NCBI GenBank assembly: GCA_017992885.1
Contig: JAGONT010000009.1
Location: forward strand, 1 to 55,283
Source of the DNA: Alphaproteobacteria bacterium
GTDB lineage: Bacteria; Pseudomonadota; Alphaproteobacteria; UBA9655
Direction: 5' to 3'
Length of the DNA: 55,283 bases
Part shown: positions 1 to 10,900 of the stretch, piece by piece
How positions within the stretch are numbered: the first letter of the stretch is position 1
Layout: every line of letters begins with the position of its first letter
The notes under the pieces: generated by a model
What the model saw: the letters and a program-made list of their open reading frames with translations, nothing else
Told to the model about the DNA's origin: nothing
The model's database searches: none
Made by a program: the position numbers and the translations under genes

Positions 1-76
1 GGTCCTATAAATGGGGCAGGCCCATAAAAAATCGAATTTTCTCACTGCCCGTGGTCCTATAAATGGGGCAGGCCCA
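1..76. repeat. two copies of a 24-bp direct repeat at the window edge
   Basis: The 24 bases at 1-24 (beginning GGTCCTATAAATGGGGCAGG) recur exactly at 53-76, separated by 28 unrelated bases, giving a 52-bp period. The first copy begins at base 1, so more copies may lie upstream. Two copies are too few to call a CRISPR array. The repeat abuts a degenerate group II intron end, so it may belong to the mobile element or its insertion site. That link is inference. Confidence 0.6.
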
Positions 77-99
77 ATCATTCCTCACTACGAGATTTC

Positions 100-240
100 T
101 TTTGGACCTACTCTCGGGGGCTTGACAAGTAACCTTCTTCTTCTTCCCGTTTCCAGTATCCCCTCGTTGCATCGTACGTGAGGTTTCCCTCATACGGCAC
201 ACGGTCTTCACCTGCATTATGTCCATCTGTGTTGCACTCG
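100..240 (-). mobile_element. degenerate 3' end of a group II intron (domain V-like hairpin)
   Basis: On the minus strand, 202-169 form a 34-nt hairpin with the layout of group II intron domain V: a core CCGTATGAGG, a GAAA tetraloop, then CCTCACGTACG with the two-base CG bulge on the 3' side. Functional domain V usually starts GAGC and ends GTTC; here the ends are GTGC and ATGC. The catalytic triad base is therefore changed and the basal stem pairs poorly. Downstream on the minus strand a GGGG/CCCC-closed segment could be domain VI. No reverse transcriptase ORF is visible in the window. It is most likely a dead 5'-truncated intron. The boundaries are approximate. Confidence 0.5.
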
Positions 241-421
241 AGAAGCCATTAGATGTTTTATGTTTGTTTAAAATTTTATAGAGTGAATAAAATAATAAGA
301 GGACAAATTTCGTCGGAAGATATGTGAATAAATAAGCAGCCCTTGTTTAAGGAAGGTAGGTTTCAAACACATCACCGTCAGTTTGATCTTAATAATAAAA
401 GACTCAGGGAAGTTCTATAAA

Positions 422-2182
422 ATGAAAAAATTAGCTACTCTCATAAAAGTATCCATCCTGTTATCTTCTGTCTGTGCTTATGCTGATATCAGCGTAACGA
501 ACACGCTTGATTCCGGACACGGATCTTTACGGCAGGCCATTTTAGAAGCAAATGTTGCAGGAGCTCCAGGAGGAGTGATCAATGGCAAAACAAGTACGAT
601 TTCTGTTAAAGCAGCAGGAACCATCACCCTTCAATCTTCCCTTCCTCTTATTTTCAGTAATGTTAATATGGTACAGGGGGAAGGAGGGGGCGTCTTAACT
701 CTTGATGGACAGTCTCAATATCGTGGCCTTTTCTTGAGCGGGCTTCCTAACCCTGCCTTTAATGACAGGGGATCTCCTAATCAAGCCCCTCAGCCTATAA
801 AGGTGATTTTAAGTAACCTTACTCTCCAAAACATGAACGCCCAAGGAGGTGGAGGTTATTCAGGTGGCGGGGGTGGCCTTGGGGCTGGAGGAGCCCTTTT
901 TGTTAATCAAAATGCTACTGTTTCCCTTACCAATGTTAATTTTGTTAAAAACAAAGCTACAGGCGGTGCTGGAAGTGAAGGTCCTTTAGGGAGCTTGGGT
1001 GGTGGTGGTGGAATGGGGGGAGATGCAAGCTTGGGAGGAGGAGGGCTTGGAGGCTCAGGAGGACAGATACAGTTTAGTGTTGGTGGCGGTGGAGGAATGG
1101 GAGGTAATGGTGCTGGTGGGGGCGGTGGTTTTGGAGAAACAGGGATTGGTCAGATTCTTTCGATACAAGGTTTTCAACAGGCAGGTTCTATTCCCAATGC
1201 TGCTGGAGGATTAAATGGAGGGGGAGGATCGGGAGGAGCTTCTGGAGATTCAACGGGGAACGGGGGAAATAGTATACCTGGGGCAGGGGGCGGTAGTATA
1301 GGATCGTCGGCTTCTGATCAAAACAATGGTGGTATTGGTGGTGGAGGCGGTAGTGGAGCAGAGCAAGCTGGACCTGGAGGCGATGGAGGTTTTGGTGGCG
1401 GAGGTGGTGCAGGCTCAAGAGGAGGAGGAATTGGAGGCTTTGGTGGTGGCGGTGGAGGATTAGGTAAAGGAGCAGGTGGTTTTGGCGGCGGAGGTGGCGG
1501 TTCGGGTAAGGGGGGGTTCGGAGGCGGTGGTGGTAGCTCGAGTAATGGCGGTTTTGGGGGTGGTAATGGCACGAAAGGTAGCAATACTGGTGGCGGTGGT
1601 GGTGCTATGGGAGGAGGTATTTTTGTTGTAGGTGGAGGAACCCTAACAATTGAGGGGAGCAGCTCTCTCTCAGGAAGTGCCCTTACACCGGGGAGAGGGG
1701 GAGCAGGGGCAGGGAATGGTCAAGCCTTTGGGAGTGGAATTTTCTTGGCAGGCAATGGAGTCCTGACTTTTTCTCCAGGAGCAAATCAAACACAAACGTA
1801 CGCAGATAATATCACGGACCAGTTAGGTGTTCCTGGGGGTACAGGAGGTAGCTGGGGGCTTCTCTTAAATGGTTTGGGAACTCTCAACTTGACAGGGAAT
1901 AATAGCTATAGGGGTGGCACAAAAATTAAAAGTGGAACGCTTCAAGGAACCCTTCCTCAAAGTACAGACCTCGTTGTCAATGGAGGGACCTATACGCCTA
2001 ATGGTTCTCAGAGTTTGAGTTCTCTCTCTGGAACAGGGGGGAGCATTTCTTTAGGAAATAATATCGCATTGACCATTAATGGCAGTACCTCTCCGGCGGC
2101 TTTTCAGGGGATCATTGCAGGTCCTGGATCTCTCATAAAAACAGGACAAGGAACACTCACTTTAGGAGGACAAAGTACCTAA
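422..2182 (+). CDS. giant autotransporter, N-terminal part ended by an in-frame TAA
   Basis: Secreted surface-protein passenger. An ATG at 383 is in frame, but the start at 422 is preferred because it opens a clean signal peptide (MKKLATLIKVSILLSSVCAYA, cleavage after residue 21) and has a weak AGGGAAG upstream. Residues 34-40 (GSLRQAI) match the motif that opens many beta-helical passenger domains. About residues 141-406 are an extreme glycine-rich tract. Autotransporter-associated beta-strand repeats of the type LxLTGxNxYxGGT follow. The frame stops at TAA 2180-2182 and stays open in the same frame to 7576, so this is the broken front half of a roughly 2,385-residue protein. The stop sits where the repeat normally has Tyr (TAC or TAT). 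Alone this product has no barrel and could not be surface-anchored. Confidence 0.8.
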   Translation: MKKLATLIKVSILLSSVCAYADISVTNTLDSGHGSLRQAILEANVAGAPGGVINGKTSTISVKAAGTITLQSSLPLIFSNVNMVQGEGGGVLTLDGQSQYRGLFLSGLPNPAFNDRGSPNQAPQPIKVILSNLTLQNMNAQGGGGYSGGGGGLGAGGALFVNQNATVSLTNVNFVKNKATGGAGSEGPLGSLGGGGGMGGDASLGGGGLGGSGGQIQFSVGGGGGMGGNGAGGGGGFGETGIGQILSIQGFQQAGSIPNAAGGLNGGGGSGGASGDSTGNGGNSIPGAGGGSIGSSASDQNNGGIGGGGGSGAEQAGPGGDGGFGGGGGAGSRGGGIGGFGGGGGGLGKGAGGFGGGGGGSGKGGFGGGGGSSSNGGFGGGNGTKGSNTGGGGGAMGGGIFVVGGGTLTIEGSSSLSGSALTPGRGGAGAGNGQAFGSGIFLAGNGVLTFSPGANQTQTYADNITDQLGVPGGTGGSWGLLLNGLGTLNLTGNNSYRGGTKIKSGTLQGTLPQSTDLVVNGGTYTPNGSQSLSSLSGTGGSISLGNNIALTINGSTSPAAFQGIIAGPGSLIKTGQGTLTLGGQST

Positions 2183-5100
2183 AATGGAGGCACTACTCTA
2201 AACGGTGGAATTCTGAGCATAAGTGCAGATCAAAACTTAGGAAGTTTTTCAGCGGCTCTTACTCTTGCCAATAATGCAGGTCTTGAAACAACCGCAACTT
2301 TAAGCAGTGTTCGACCTATAACCTTAAATCCAGGAGGAGGAATATTTCAGGTTGATACGGCAGGAAATACAACAACCCTTTCCGGAATTATTTCAGGTCC
2401 TGGCTTTTTGTCAAAAACAGGAGAGGGAGCCTTAATCTTAACAGGAAATAATACTTATGGAGAAGGAACAATTCTTAATGAAGGAATGTTGCAAGGAACA
2501 CTTCCCCAAAATACACCCCTAACAGTATATGGGGGCACTTATACTTTGACTGAATCACAAGCCTTTAGCGCACTTTCTGGAACAGGGGGAAGCGTTGCTT
2601 TAGGAAATAATACAACGTTGACTATTAATGGCAGTACCTCAACTGTTGCATTTCAGGGGAGTATTACAGGACCTGGATCTCTCATAAAAACAGGGACGGG
2701 AACCCTAACTTTGACTGGGGTTAATAATTATGGTGGAGGGACAACTATCAATGGAGGAGTACTGATAGGGACAAATGCAAGTTTACCTGGGAACATCGCT
2801 AATAACGCATCCCTTGAGTTTAATCAAAATACCGATGGCACTTTTGCTGGAGTTATTAGTGGGAGTGGATCGGTAATAAAGACAGGAGCAGGAACCCTAA
2901 CTTTTGCAGGAGCAAATAGTTACGGTGGAGGGACACTCCTTAATGAAGGAACCTTAAGTGTAAGTTCAGATCAAAACCTGGGGGACTCTTCAGGTGCTCT
3001 TACTCTTGCCAATAACTCTACTCTTGAAACAACGGCAACATTGAGCAGCTCTCGTAATATGACTTTAAATGTTGGAGGAGGAACATTCCAAGTTGATACA
3101 GCAGGAAATACCACAACACTCTCTGGAATTTTAGGAGGAGGTGGCTTGCTGACGAAAACAGGCCCTGGAACCCTTATTTTAGCAGGACAAAACACCTATA
3201 GTGGGGGGACACTCCTTGATGGCGGAATCTTAAGTGTAAGTTCAGATCAAAATCTGGGGGACTCTTCAGGTGCTCTTGCTCTTGCCAATAACTCTATTCT
3301 TGAAACTACAGCAGGTTTAAGTAGTTCTCGCCCTATAACCTTAAATCCAGGGGGAGGAACGATTCAGGTTAGCACAGCTGATACAACCACGATACTTTCT
3401 GGAAATATAGGAGGAGTTGACTTGTTGACTAAAACAGGTCCAGGAATTTTGGAGTTGACGGGGGTAAATAACTATACGGGAGATACAGAGATCAGTGAAG
3501 GAACATTAATAGGGACAACGATAAGCTTTCCGAGGAATATTATTAATAATGCGGCTCTTACCTTTAACCAAAACACCAATGGAACTTTCGCAGGGATCAT
3601 TAAGGGTAGTGGAGTCCTCACCAAGACGGGAACGGGAAGCCTGATACTGACAGGAAAGAATACCTATAGTGGACCCACATTGGTGAATGTAGGAACTCTC
3701 CAAGGAAACGTTTCTCCAAGTTCAGTGTTAACACTTTCTCCTGGCACAATATATAATTTAGGGGGTCAAGACCAAACAATTGCTTCTCTCGCTGGAACGG
3801 GAGGAACCGTTGCCTTAGGAGCTAATACGTTATCCAGTGGAAACAGTAGCTCAACGGCTTTCAGTGGTACGATTACAGGGACAGGAGGAGAGCTTGTCAT
3901 AACAAATGCTGCAACCCTCACTTTGATGGGGGCAAATACCTATAGTAGGGGAACGGTTCTTAACCAAGGAACGGTGAGTATAAGCTCAGACAATAATTTA
4001 GGAGAAGCCTCTGGTCACCTCACACTCGATGCAGGAATTCTTAACACGACAGCAACACTGACGAGTTCTCGCGTTATAACTTTGAACGGGAGCGGAGGAA
4101 CCTTTCAGGTTGATACGGCGGGAAATACCACGACCCTTTCCGGAAACATAGGGGGCACAGGATTTTTGAAAACAGGAGCGGGCCTGCTAGTTCTGACAGG
4201 AAATAATAATTATATTGGGCCCACAACAGTAATCAACGGAACGCTCCAGGGGAACGTTTCTCCAAGTTCAGGGTTAACACTTTCTTCCGGTACAACATAT
4301 AACTTAGGAAATCAGGATCAAACGATTGGTTCTCTTTCTGGGACGGGAGGAACTGTTCTTTTAGGAGCAAATACATTAACCAGCGGAAACGGGGGTTCAA
4401 CGACATTCAGTGGTACGATTACAGGGACAGAAGGAAAGCTTGTAAAAGTAGGGACGGGAATCCTGACATTAGCAGGAATTAATTCTTATAGTGGAGGGAC
4501 AGCCCTTAATGGAGGTCTCTTAAGTATAAGCTCAGACAGTAATTTAGGAGCACCTTCTATCCCTCTTACCTTCAGTGGCGGTGGTCTTGAAACAATAGCA
4601 ACTATGGCGAGTTCTCGTAACCTGACGTTGAATTCAGAAGGGGGAACGATTCAAGTTGATACGGAAGGAAATACAACGACACTCTCCGGAATTATAGGAG
4701 GAGCGGGCTCACTGACCAAAATAGGACCTGGAACTCTAACTTTGGCAGGGACAAATACCTATAATGGAGGAACGGACCTTAATGGAGGAATCTTAAGTGT
4801 AAGTGCGGACAGTAACTTAGGTGCAGCCGTTGGACCCCTTATTTTCAATGACGGAATACTTGAAACAACCGCAACGTTGACGAGTTCTCGTAAAATAACA
4901 TTGAACGCGGGGGGAGGAACATTCCAAGTTGATACGACAGGAAATACAACAACTCATTCTGGCATCATCGTAGGAGCTGGATCTTTAACAAAAACAGGGC
5001 CAGGAACACTCACTTTAACTGGAATAAATGCGTATACAGGAGGTACCCAAATTAATGAGGGAACTTTAGTTGCTTCAGAGACAATCTTGCCAGGAAACAT

Positions 5101-7576
5101 TGTTAATAATGCAGTTCTTGAATTTAACCAGAAACATGATGGGAAATTTGCAGGAATCATTAGTGGAAGTGGATCAGTAACCAAAACAGGGGCAGGAAGT
5201 TTCGAATTGACCGGAGAAAATTCTTATACAGGAGGAACGACCCTTAATGGTGGAGATCTTACGATAAGCTCGGACAGTAACTTAGGAGCATCTTCAGGTT
5301 CTCTTACCATTAGCAATGCAACACTTCAGACATCCATATCCTTAAATAGTTCTCGAAACATAATCTTAGGAGGAGCGGGAGGGACAATCAAAGTTAATGG
5401 ACAGAGCAATACGACAACCCTTTCTGGAACCATAAAAGGGGTGTTGTTGATAAAGATAGGAGCTGGAGTTCTAACATTTGCAGGAACAAATTCTGTTAAC
5501 TTTGGAATACAAGCTAATGAGGGAACTGTAAGTGTAAGTTCAGACGCTAATTTAGGCATGCAAGATGCGCAGCTTGCTTTAAATGGAGCAGCACTTGAAA
5601 CAACGAAGAGTTTCTCAAGTGGGAGGTCAATAATATTGGGTAAAGAAGGCGGCATCCTCTTCGTTAATAATGGAATAACAACGACTCTTTCTGGAACCAT
5701 TTCTGGCCTTGGTAGTCTCACAAAAGATGGGCCAGGAATTCTTGTTCTTGGAGAGCCAGGAACAGGAACCGTTGATCCTTATTTTGGTGCCACAATTCTC
5801 AATGAAGGGACATTAACGGTTAACGCAACTGTACCTAATAGTTCTCTCAAATCTTCTTCTGGGACAACGGTTAGCGGAACAGGTGCCATTGGTTCGTTAA
5901 GTGCAGGAGGAACTGTTGCTCCTGGCAATTCGATTGGTACCTTAAAGATTCTCCATGATTTTACGATGGCACCTACAGCAACTTATAAAGTTGAAGTTAC
6001 TCCTAAGCACGCAGTAAGTCGCCTCATGATTGGCGGAAAAGCAAACCTTGCAGGAGTCTTACATGTAAAAGTGTTGGGAGGAACACGAGAGGATGTCAAG
6101 AATATGAGATTTATGTGTTTGGGGGCAAAGAAGGGGAGAATAGGCACGTTTTCAACGCTTCTTTCTGATGATCGTCTTAAATATAAGGTTATCTATTTGA
6201 CCAAAGGCGTAGAAGTGTTTGTGACGTCTCTTCAAGACTTTGCAGATGCATTTCCTGCAGGAGATAACAGCAATGCGGCCAGGACAGCTCGTTACTTTGA
6301 CACCTTTGCGGACAATACAACTGGCAAGTCTGATTTGACTTACGTCATTAACATTTTAGATGGGTTGCTTTTAACGGAAAACACGGCTCTTGTTAATAAT
6401 GCCTTTAATCAAATTCAGCCGGCTCAGTACGGGGAATTGGGGGGAATTTCTTTTCTGCATAATGAGCTTGTGAACAAGACGGTGAGTACGCAACAACAAT
6501 ACTTAAGAGAATCCCGCTGGGTAGACACGGAACTGCGCAACCGAGAGAGTGTTTTTGCAAACTTCTCACCTAAAAGGCTCACTGCTTTCCGAAAGCTTGT
6601 GGATGATAAGCTTTTGAGTGGCTTTAATGCCTTTGAGCAAGTTTCAAAAAACCAAGCCATGGGACGGCGCTCGAACTTCTTAGTCCTTGGCGGAGAAAAT
6701 AAAGCCATGAGACCGGGAAACCAGAGAATACGTGTGGGCAAATCCTCCTTCTGGGTACAATCTTATGGTCAAATTGAGAAATCAAAAAGTAATCATGCAA
6801 ACCCCAGTATCCGCAGTGAGACAGGCGGTATGAGTATGGGGGGAGATCGTGAAGTTCTTTGCAATACCTATCTCGGACTCTTAGGCGGATTCTCAACAAC
6901 GCCTTACCATTGGGGACAAAATCGCGGTCATGGGCGGGTGAAGAGCTATTATGGGGGCGTCTATGGAACCTGGTTGGATCAAGGAGGTCTGTATGTGGAT
7001 GGGCAAATCATTGCAGGACAAGACCAATTTCATTCTAAAAGAAACATTAGATTCCCGGGCATCAATCGTGTGGCGAAAGAAGGTCACAAGGCAGGCCAAT
7101 TCTCAGCAAACCTCGAATTTGGATATGCGTGGGCTCTTCAACCCTTCACTCTTCAACCTTTCTTAGAGGCAACTTACACCTACGTTCACCAACAAGGCTT
7201 TAGGGAACATGGAGCGCAAAGCCTAGACTTTAAGATTAAGAGCAAGACAGCACAATTCATGAGAGGGGAAGTGGGTGCGCAAATCTACCGCACATATGTT
7301 CTTTGTGGTGCTCTTGTTCGTCCGACGTTCCAGCTGTCTTATGTTCACAAGCATCCTATTGGCTCTACCCCTACTGATGTGAGAGGTGGACTTGTGGGTG
7401 AGCCTCAAACCTTGACAGTCCTTGGGGATAACAAGATCCGCAACCAAGTGGCCCCTGGTTTCGGTGTCACCGTCCAATTCGAGAAGGGACTATACATCAT
7501 TGCGAACGTCAGCACCCAGCTCGGCAATGGCCAAAACCTGGGTGATGCTTTGCTCAGAGTAGGGTATGATTTCTAG
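2183..7576 (+). pseudogene. giant autotransporter, C-terminal part: beta-strand repeats and barrel
   Basis: This continues the 422 gene in the same reading frame after the TAA. The first non-ATG codon giving a long ORF (TTG 2408) has no ribosome site and lies inside a repeat, so it is not a credible start. The product is many passenger-associated repeats of about 90 residues, each with the pattern KTGxGTLxLTGxNTYxGGT and FQVDTAGNTTTLSG. A linker near 6262 (NSNAARTARYFDTFADN) comes next. From about 6745 a C-terminal autotransporter barrel of some 277 residues ends in the outer-membrane signature RVGYDF. The barrel is strongly similar to that of the convergent gene ending at 7920. Either this is a recent pseudogene, the TAA is read through, or it is a sequencing error. 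The intact remainder argues the lesion is young. Confidence 0.8.
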
Positions 7577-7919
7577 TCGTACATTAAAGAGCCATTTTGA
7601 TAGATCTATGAAGCTCTCTTTCAAAGCCTTGGCTTAAGGCCACAGAGAGACTTTCCTGCAAACAACACAGTCAAAGATTCATCCCCTACTCTCTTATGCC
7701 AGTGGGTCATAGAAGATCTTTCGATAAGAAAGTCCATGTTGGAAAAAGTTTCTCCATAAAAATACTGAAAATAAGGCTCATTTTAGGTTTCTAAGCACAA
7801 GTTAATATGGTTTGAATGCAAGCATTCTAAAATCTTTTGTATCTAACTACGAAAAGGAATACAAGAAATTTTGAGATTATGAACTCTTGAACTCTTATAA
7901 AATTATTGTTGAGATCCTC
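7577..7919. other. spacer between convergent autotransporter genes
   Basis: Both flanking genes end here. I see no tRNA, no convincing ORF and no hairpin followed by a T-run. Two weak stem candidates exist: AGAGC/GCTCT around 7588-7612 and GCCTT/AAGGC near 7625-7640. The rest is AT-rich and featureless. A plus-strand ORF that starts here runs antisense through the next gene's barrel and is a shadow. Confidence 0.5.
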
Positions 7920-10900
7920 TTAAAAATCATACCCTACGCGGATCAAAGCATCGCCAAGTTTTTGACCGCCGCCGAATTGAGAGCTGACGTTGCCAATGAC
8001 ATACAAGCCTTTGGCAAACTGCACGGTCAGGGCAAGACCGGGCGCTACTTGGTTGCGGGTGCGATTGTCTCCGGCGACACTCAGGGATTGGGCTTGACCG
8101 ACAAGTCCCCCCTGAACTTTTGCGGAGTTCGGGCCCATGGACCGCTTATGTACCCAGGAAAGTTGCAAGGCAGGACGAACCAGTGCATCACACAAGACAT
8201 AGGTCTTGTAGACTTGCGCACCAATCTCTCCTCTAAAGAATTGGGACATCCGACCCTTAATCTTAAAGTCTAAGCTTTGCGCGCCTTTTTCTCTAAATCC
8301 ACTCTCATTGACGAACATATAGGTGGCATCCGCATAAGGTTGTACCGTTAAGTGTTTCAGCGACCACACATACCCTGCTTGAAGATCAGTAGAGAACTGC
8401 CCTCCATTGTGGCTTTGTCTTGCTTTGCGGTTCACTCCTGGATAGACGATATTGCGATGAGAGTTATAGTTATTCCCTCCCGCAATGAGTTGACCATCGG
8501 CATAAAATCCCGTCTGGCTTAACCACGTTCCATAAATTCCTCCATAATAGCTTTTGACTCGGCCACTACCGCGGCCTTGTTGCCAATGAAAGGGGGTGGT
8601 GGACATGCCGCCTAAGAAACCCAGGTAGGTATTCTTTAAGACTTCATGATCACCGCCCAAGCTGATTCCGCCTGTCTCACTGCGAATGCCGGCATTGCCG
8701 TGGTTACCTTTGGTGCGTTCAATCTGCCCATAGGATTGAACCCAGACTGAGGATCGTCCCAGCTTAATCCAGTTGTTAGCCGGCATACCAACCCTTTCCG
8801 ATCCCGGAAGGGCCAGCATCCCTAAACGATGATGAGGTTGAGATCGGGCTTGGAGAATGCTGCTTGATTTAAATCCTTTGGCGCTTTTTGCCAGATGATG
8901 GAAAGATGCAACTCTCTGCGGAGAAATGGCTGCAGACCCAGCGTAGGCTTCCAGTTCCTTCTCCACCCACAAAGATTCCCGTAAATTCTGCTGCTGGCTA
9001 CCCACTGTCCGATTCACCACCTCATTATTTAAAAAGGAGATCTGACCCAATTCCTTATATTGAGAGGGTTGAATCTGGTTAAAGGCGTTCTGCACAGCAG
9101 CCGAATCTCCTGTTGCAAGCAGGGTATCTAACCCGTTAATCACACTTGTTAAATCAGGGCTCAGATTCGTATTATCCGCAAAAGTATCAAAGTAGGTGGC
9201 TGTTTTTTCAGCGTTACTCGTATTTCTCGGTGAAAACGCATCCGTAAAATCTTGCATATTTCCCACAATAATTTTTACGTTCGTGGGATCATACTGAACC
9301 AAATATTTAAGTCGATTGTTAGATATTAAGGTTGAGAATTGACCTGTCACCCCTTTCCCTGCCGTTAAAAATGTAAATTCCTTACCTTTCAAATCCTGAC
9401 GGTTCTCCGTAGAAATCACATTAAGGGAACCATCAAGTTGGGCCTGTCTTGCTACAAGAACTTGATCAGATGTTCCATCTGAGCTTACTTCTATTCTGTG
9501 CATCGCAGTATGCCGGGAAGTATGATCCGTAATAATTGTTATGTTCCCTATAGTGGTCCCGGGAGAAAGCGTTCCTCTAAGATCTAAGAAACGTATGGTT
9601 CCAGCCCCTCCAAGCGTTCCCCCCTCATCAACCATAACTGAGCTATTGGGGATCCTTCCATTTACAATCAGTGTACTCTTATTCCCAATATGTGTGGTTC
9701 CTGAATAGGCTTGATCTCCCGGAAATGTTACTGTACCAGATCCTATACAGTTGACGGTTCCTGTTCCACTGATTGACTTGTTGTAAGTCCCTAAGACTGA
9801 TTGATCAAAGGTAAGAGTGGCATTGTTAAGAGTAATATCTCCCAAGAACGCTTGCGTATTTCCGACAATTCCACCCCCGTTAACAATAGCTGAAGGTGTA
9901 ATAGAGGAATTTGAAAAGTCGATTGTTCCAGGACCATTAACGATAAGATTACCTGACCCTTGAATAGGGACGGCAAAGGTAACAGCTCCTGCTACAGTTT
10001 GATTAAAGGTAAGGGTACCATTGTCTGTGATCGCAGCACCTGTTAACGGAATGTTACTCGTAGCCGACGTTCCAGCCGTAACATTAAGGTTACTTCCATC
10101 ATTGGCTATTGTGGTTCCCCCTGTATAGGTGTTATTGCCTGTAAAGGTTATGGTCTGTCCTCCCTGGATCGTCACTGAGCCTAATCCGCTTATGTTGCCT
10201 GTAAAGGCATTAGAGCTGTCAGACGTTTGATTTAAAATAAGGCTCGCATTAGCCGTGGGGTCAGTCGTAGGTCCAACAACGATGGGACCTCCCGGAGGTA
10301 AAGTGCTTGTTGATCCCGTAAGACTACTTCCATCATTGGCTATTGTGGTTCCTTCGGTATAGGTGTTACCACCTGTATAAATTACTTCACTTCCTCCCTG
10401 GATCGTCACTGAGCCACTTCCGATAATTGCTCCCGCAAATGTTCCACCTTGAGTCAACGTAAGGGTCCCACTATTTGTAACCTGACCACTATTTACAGCT
10501 CCTGTTTGGGGGGCAGGAAGACTGCTTAGGGGCGCTGTCAGAGAACTTCCCGCATTAATAATAGTTCCGCCTGTAAACGTATTATTGCCTGTAAGAGTTA
10601 AGGAAGCTGGTCCAGAAAGGCCGATAATAAGATTCCCTGTTCCTGTAATAGTTCCTGCAAATCCAGAGGTAGGGCTATTTCCTTGGATCCCTAATGTTAA
10701 TGGAGTGGTAGTAGAGGTTCCCATGTCAATGGTCCCCCCTGTTCCAGAAAGAGTTGCAAAATTTTGACTCAATAACATTGTAAGTGTTCCTCCATTAACA
10801 TACAGGTCTGTTGAGGGAAGTGTTCCTGGTGACGAGGACTCACCGACTTGAAGAGTTCCTCCCCTAATGGTCGTTGATCCCGTATAGGTAGGGGTTAGGG

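Noticed and set aside
1..76. CRISPR array
   Set aside because: Only two repeat copies with one 28-base spacer and no cas genes.
1318..1584. Minus-strand Pro-rich ORF (PPPPPKPP repeats)
   Set aside because: It is the antisense reading of the GGN glycine tract; no start signal or independent support.
2408..2440. Independent start of a second autotransporter at TTG 2408
   Set aside because: No ribosome site, no signal peptide, and it lies inside a repeat in frame with the upstream gene.
7887..8273. Plus-strand 128-codon ORF
   Set aside because: It lies antisense to the barrel of the intact autotransporter, whose frame is conserved with its paralogue.
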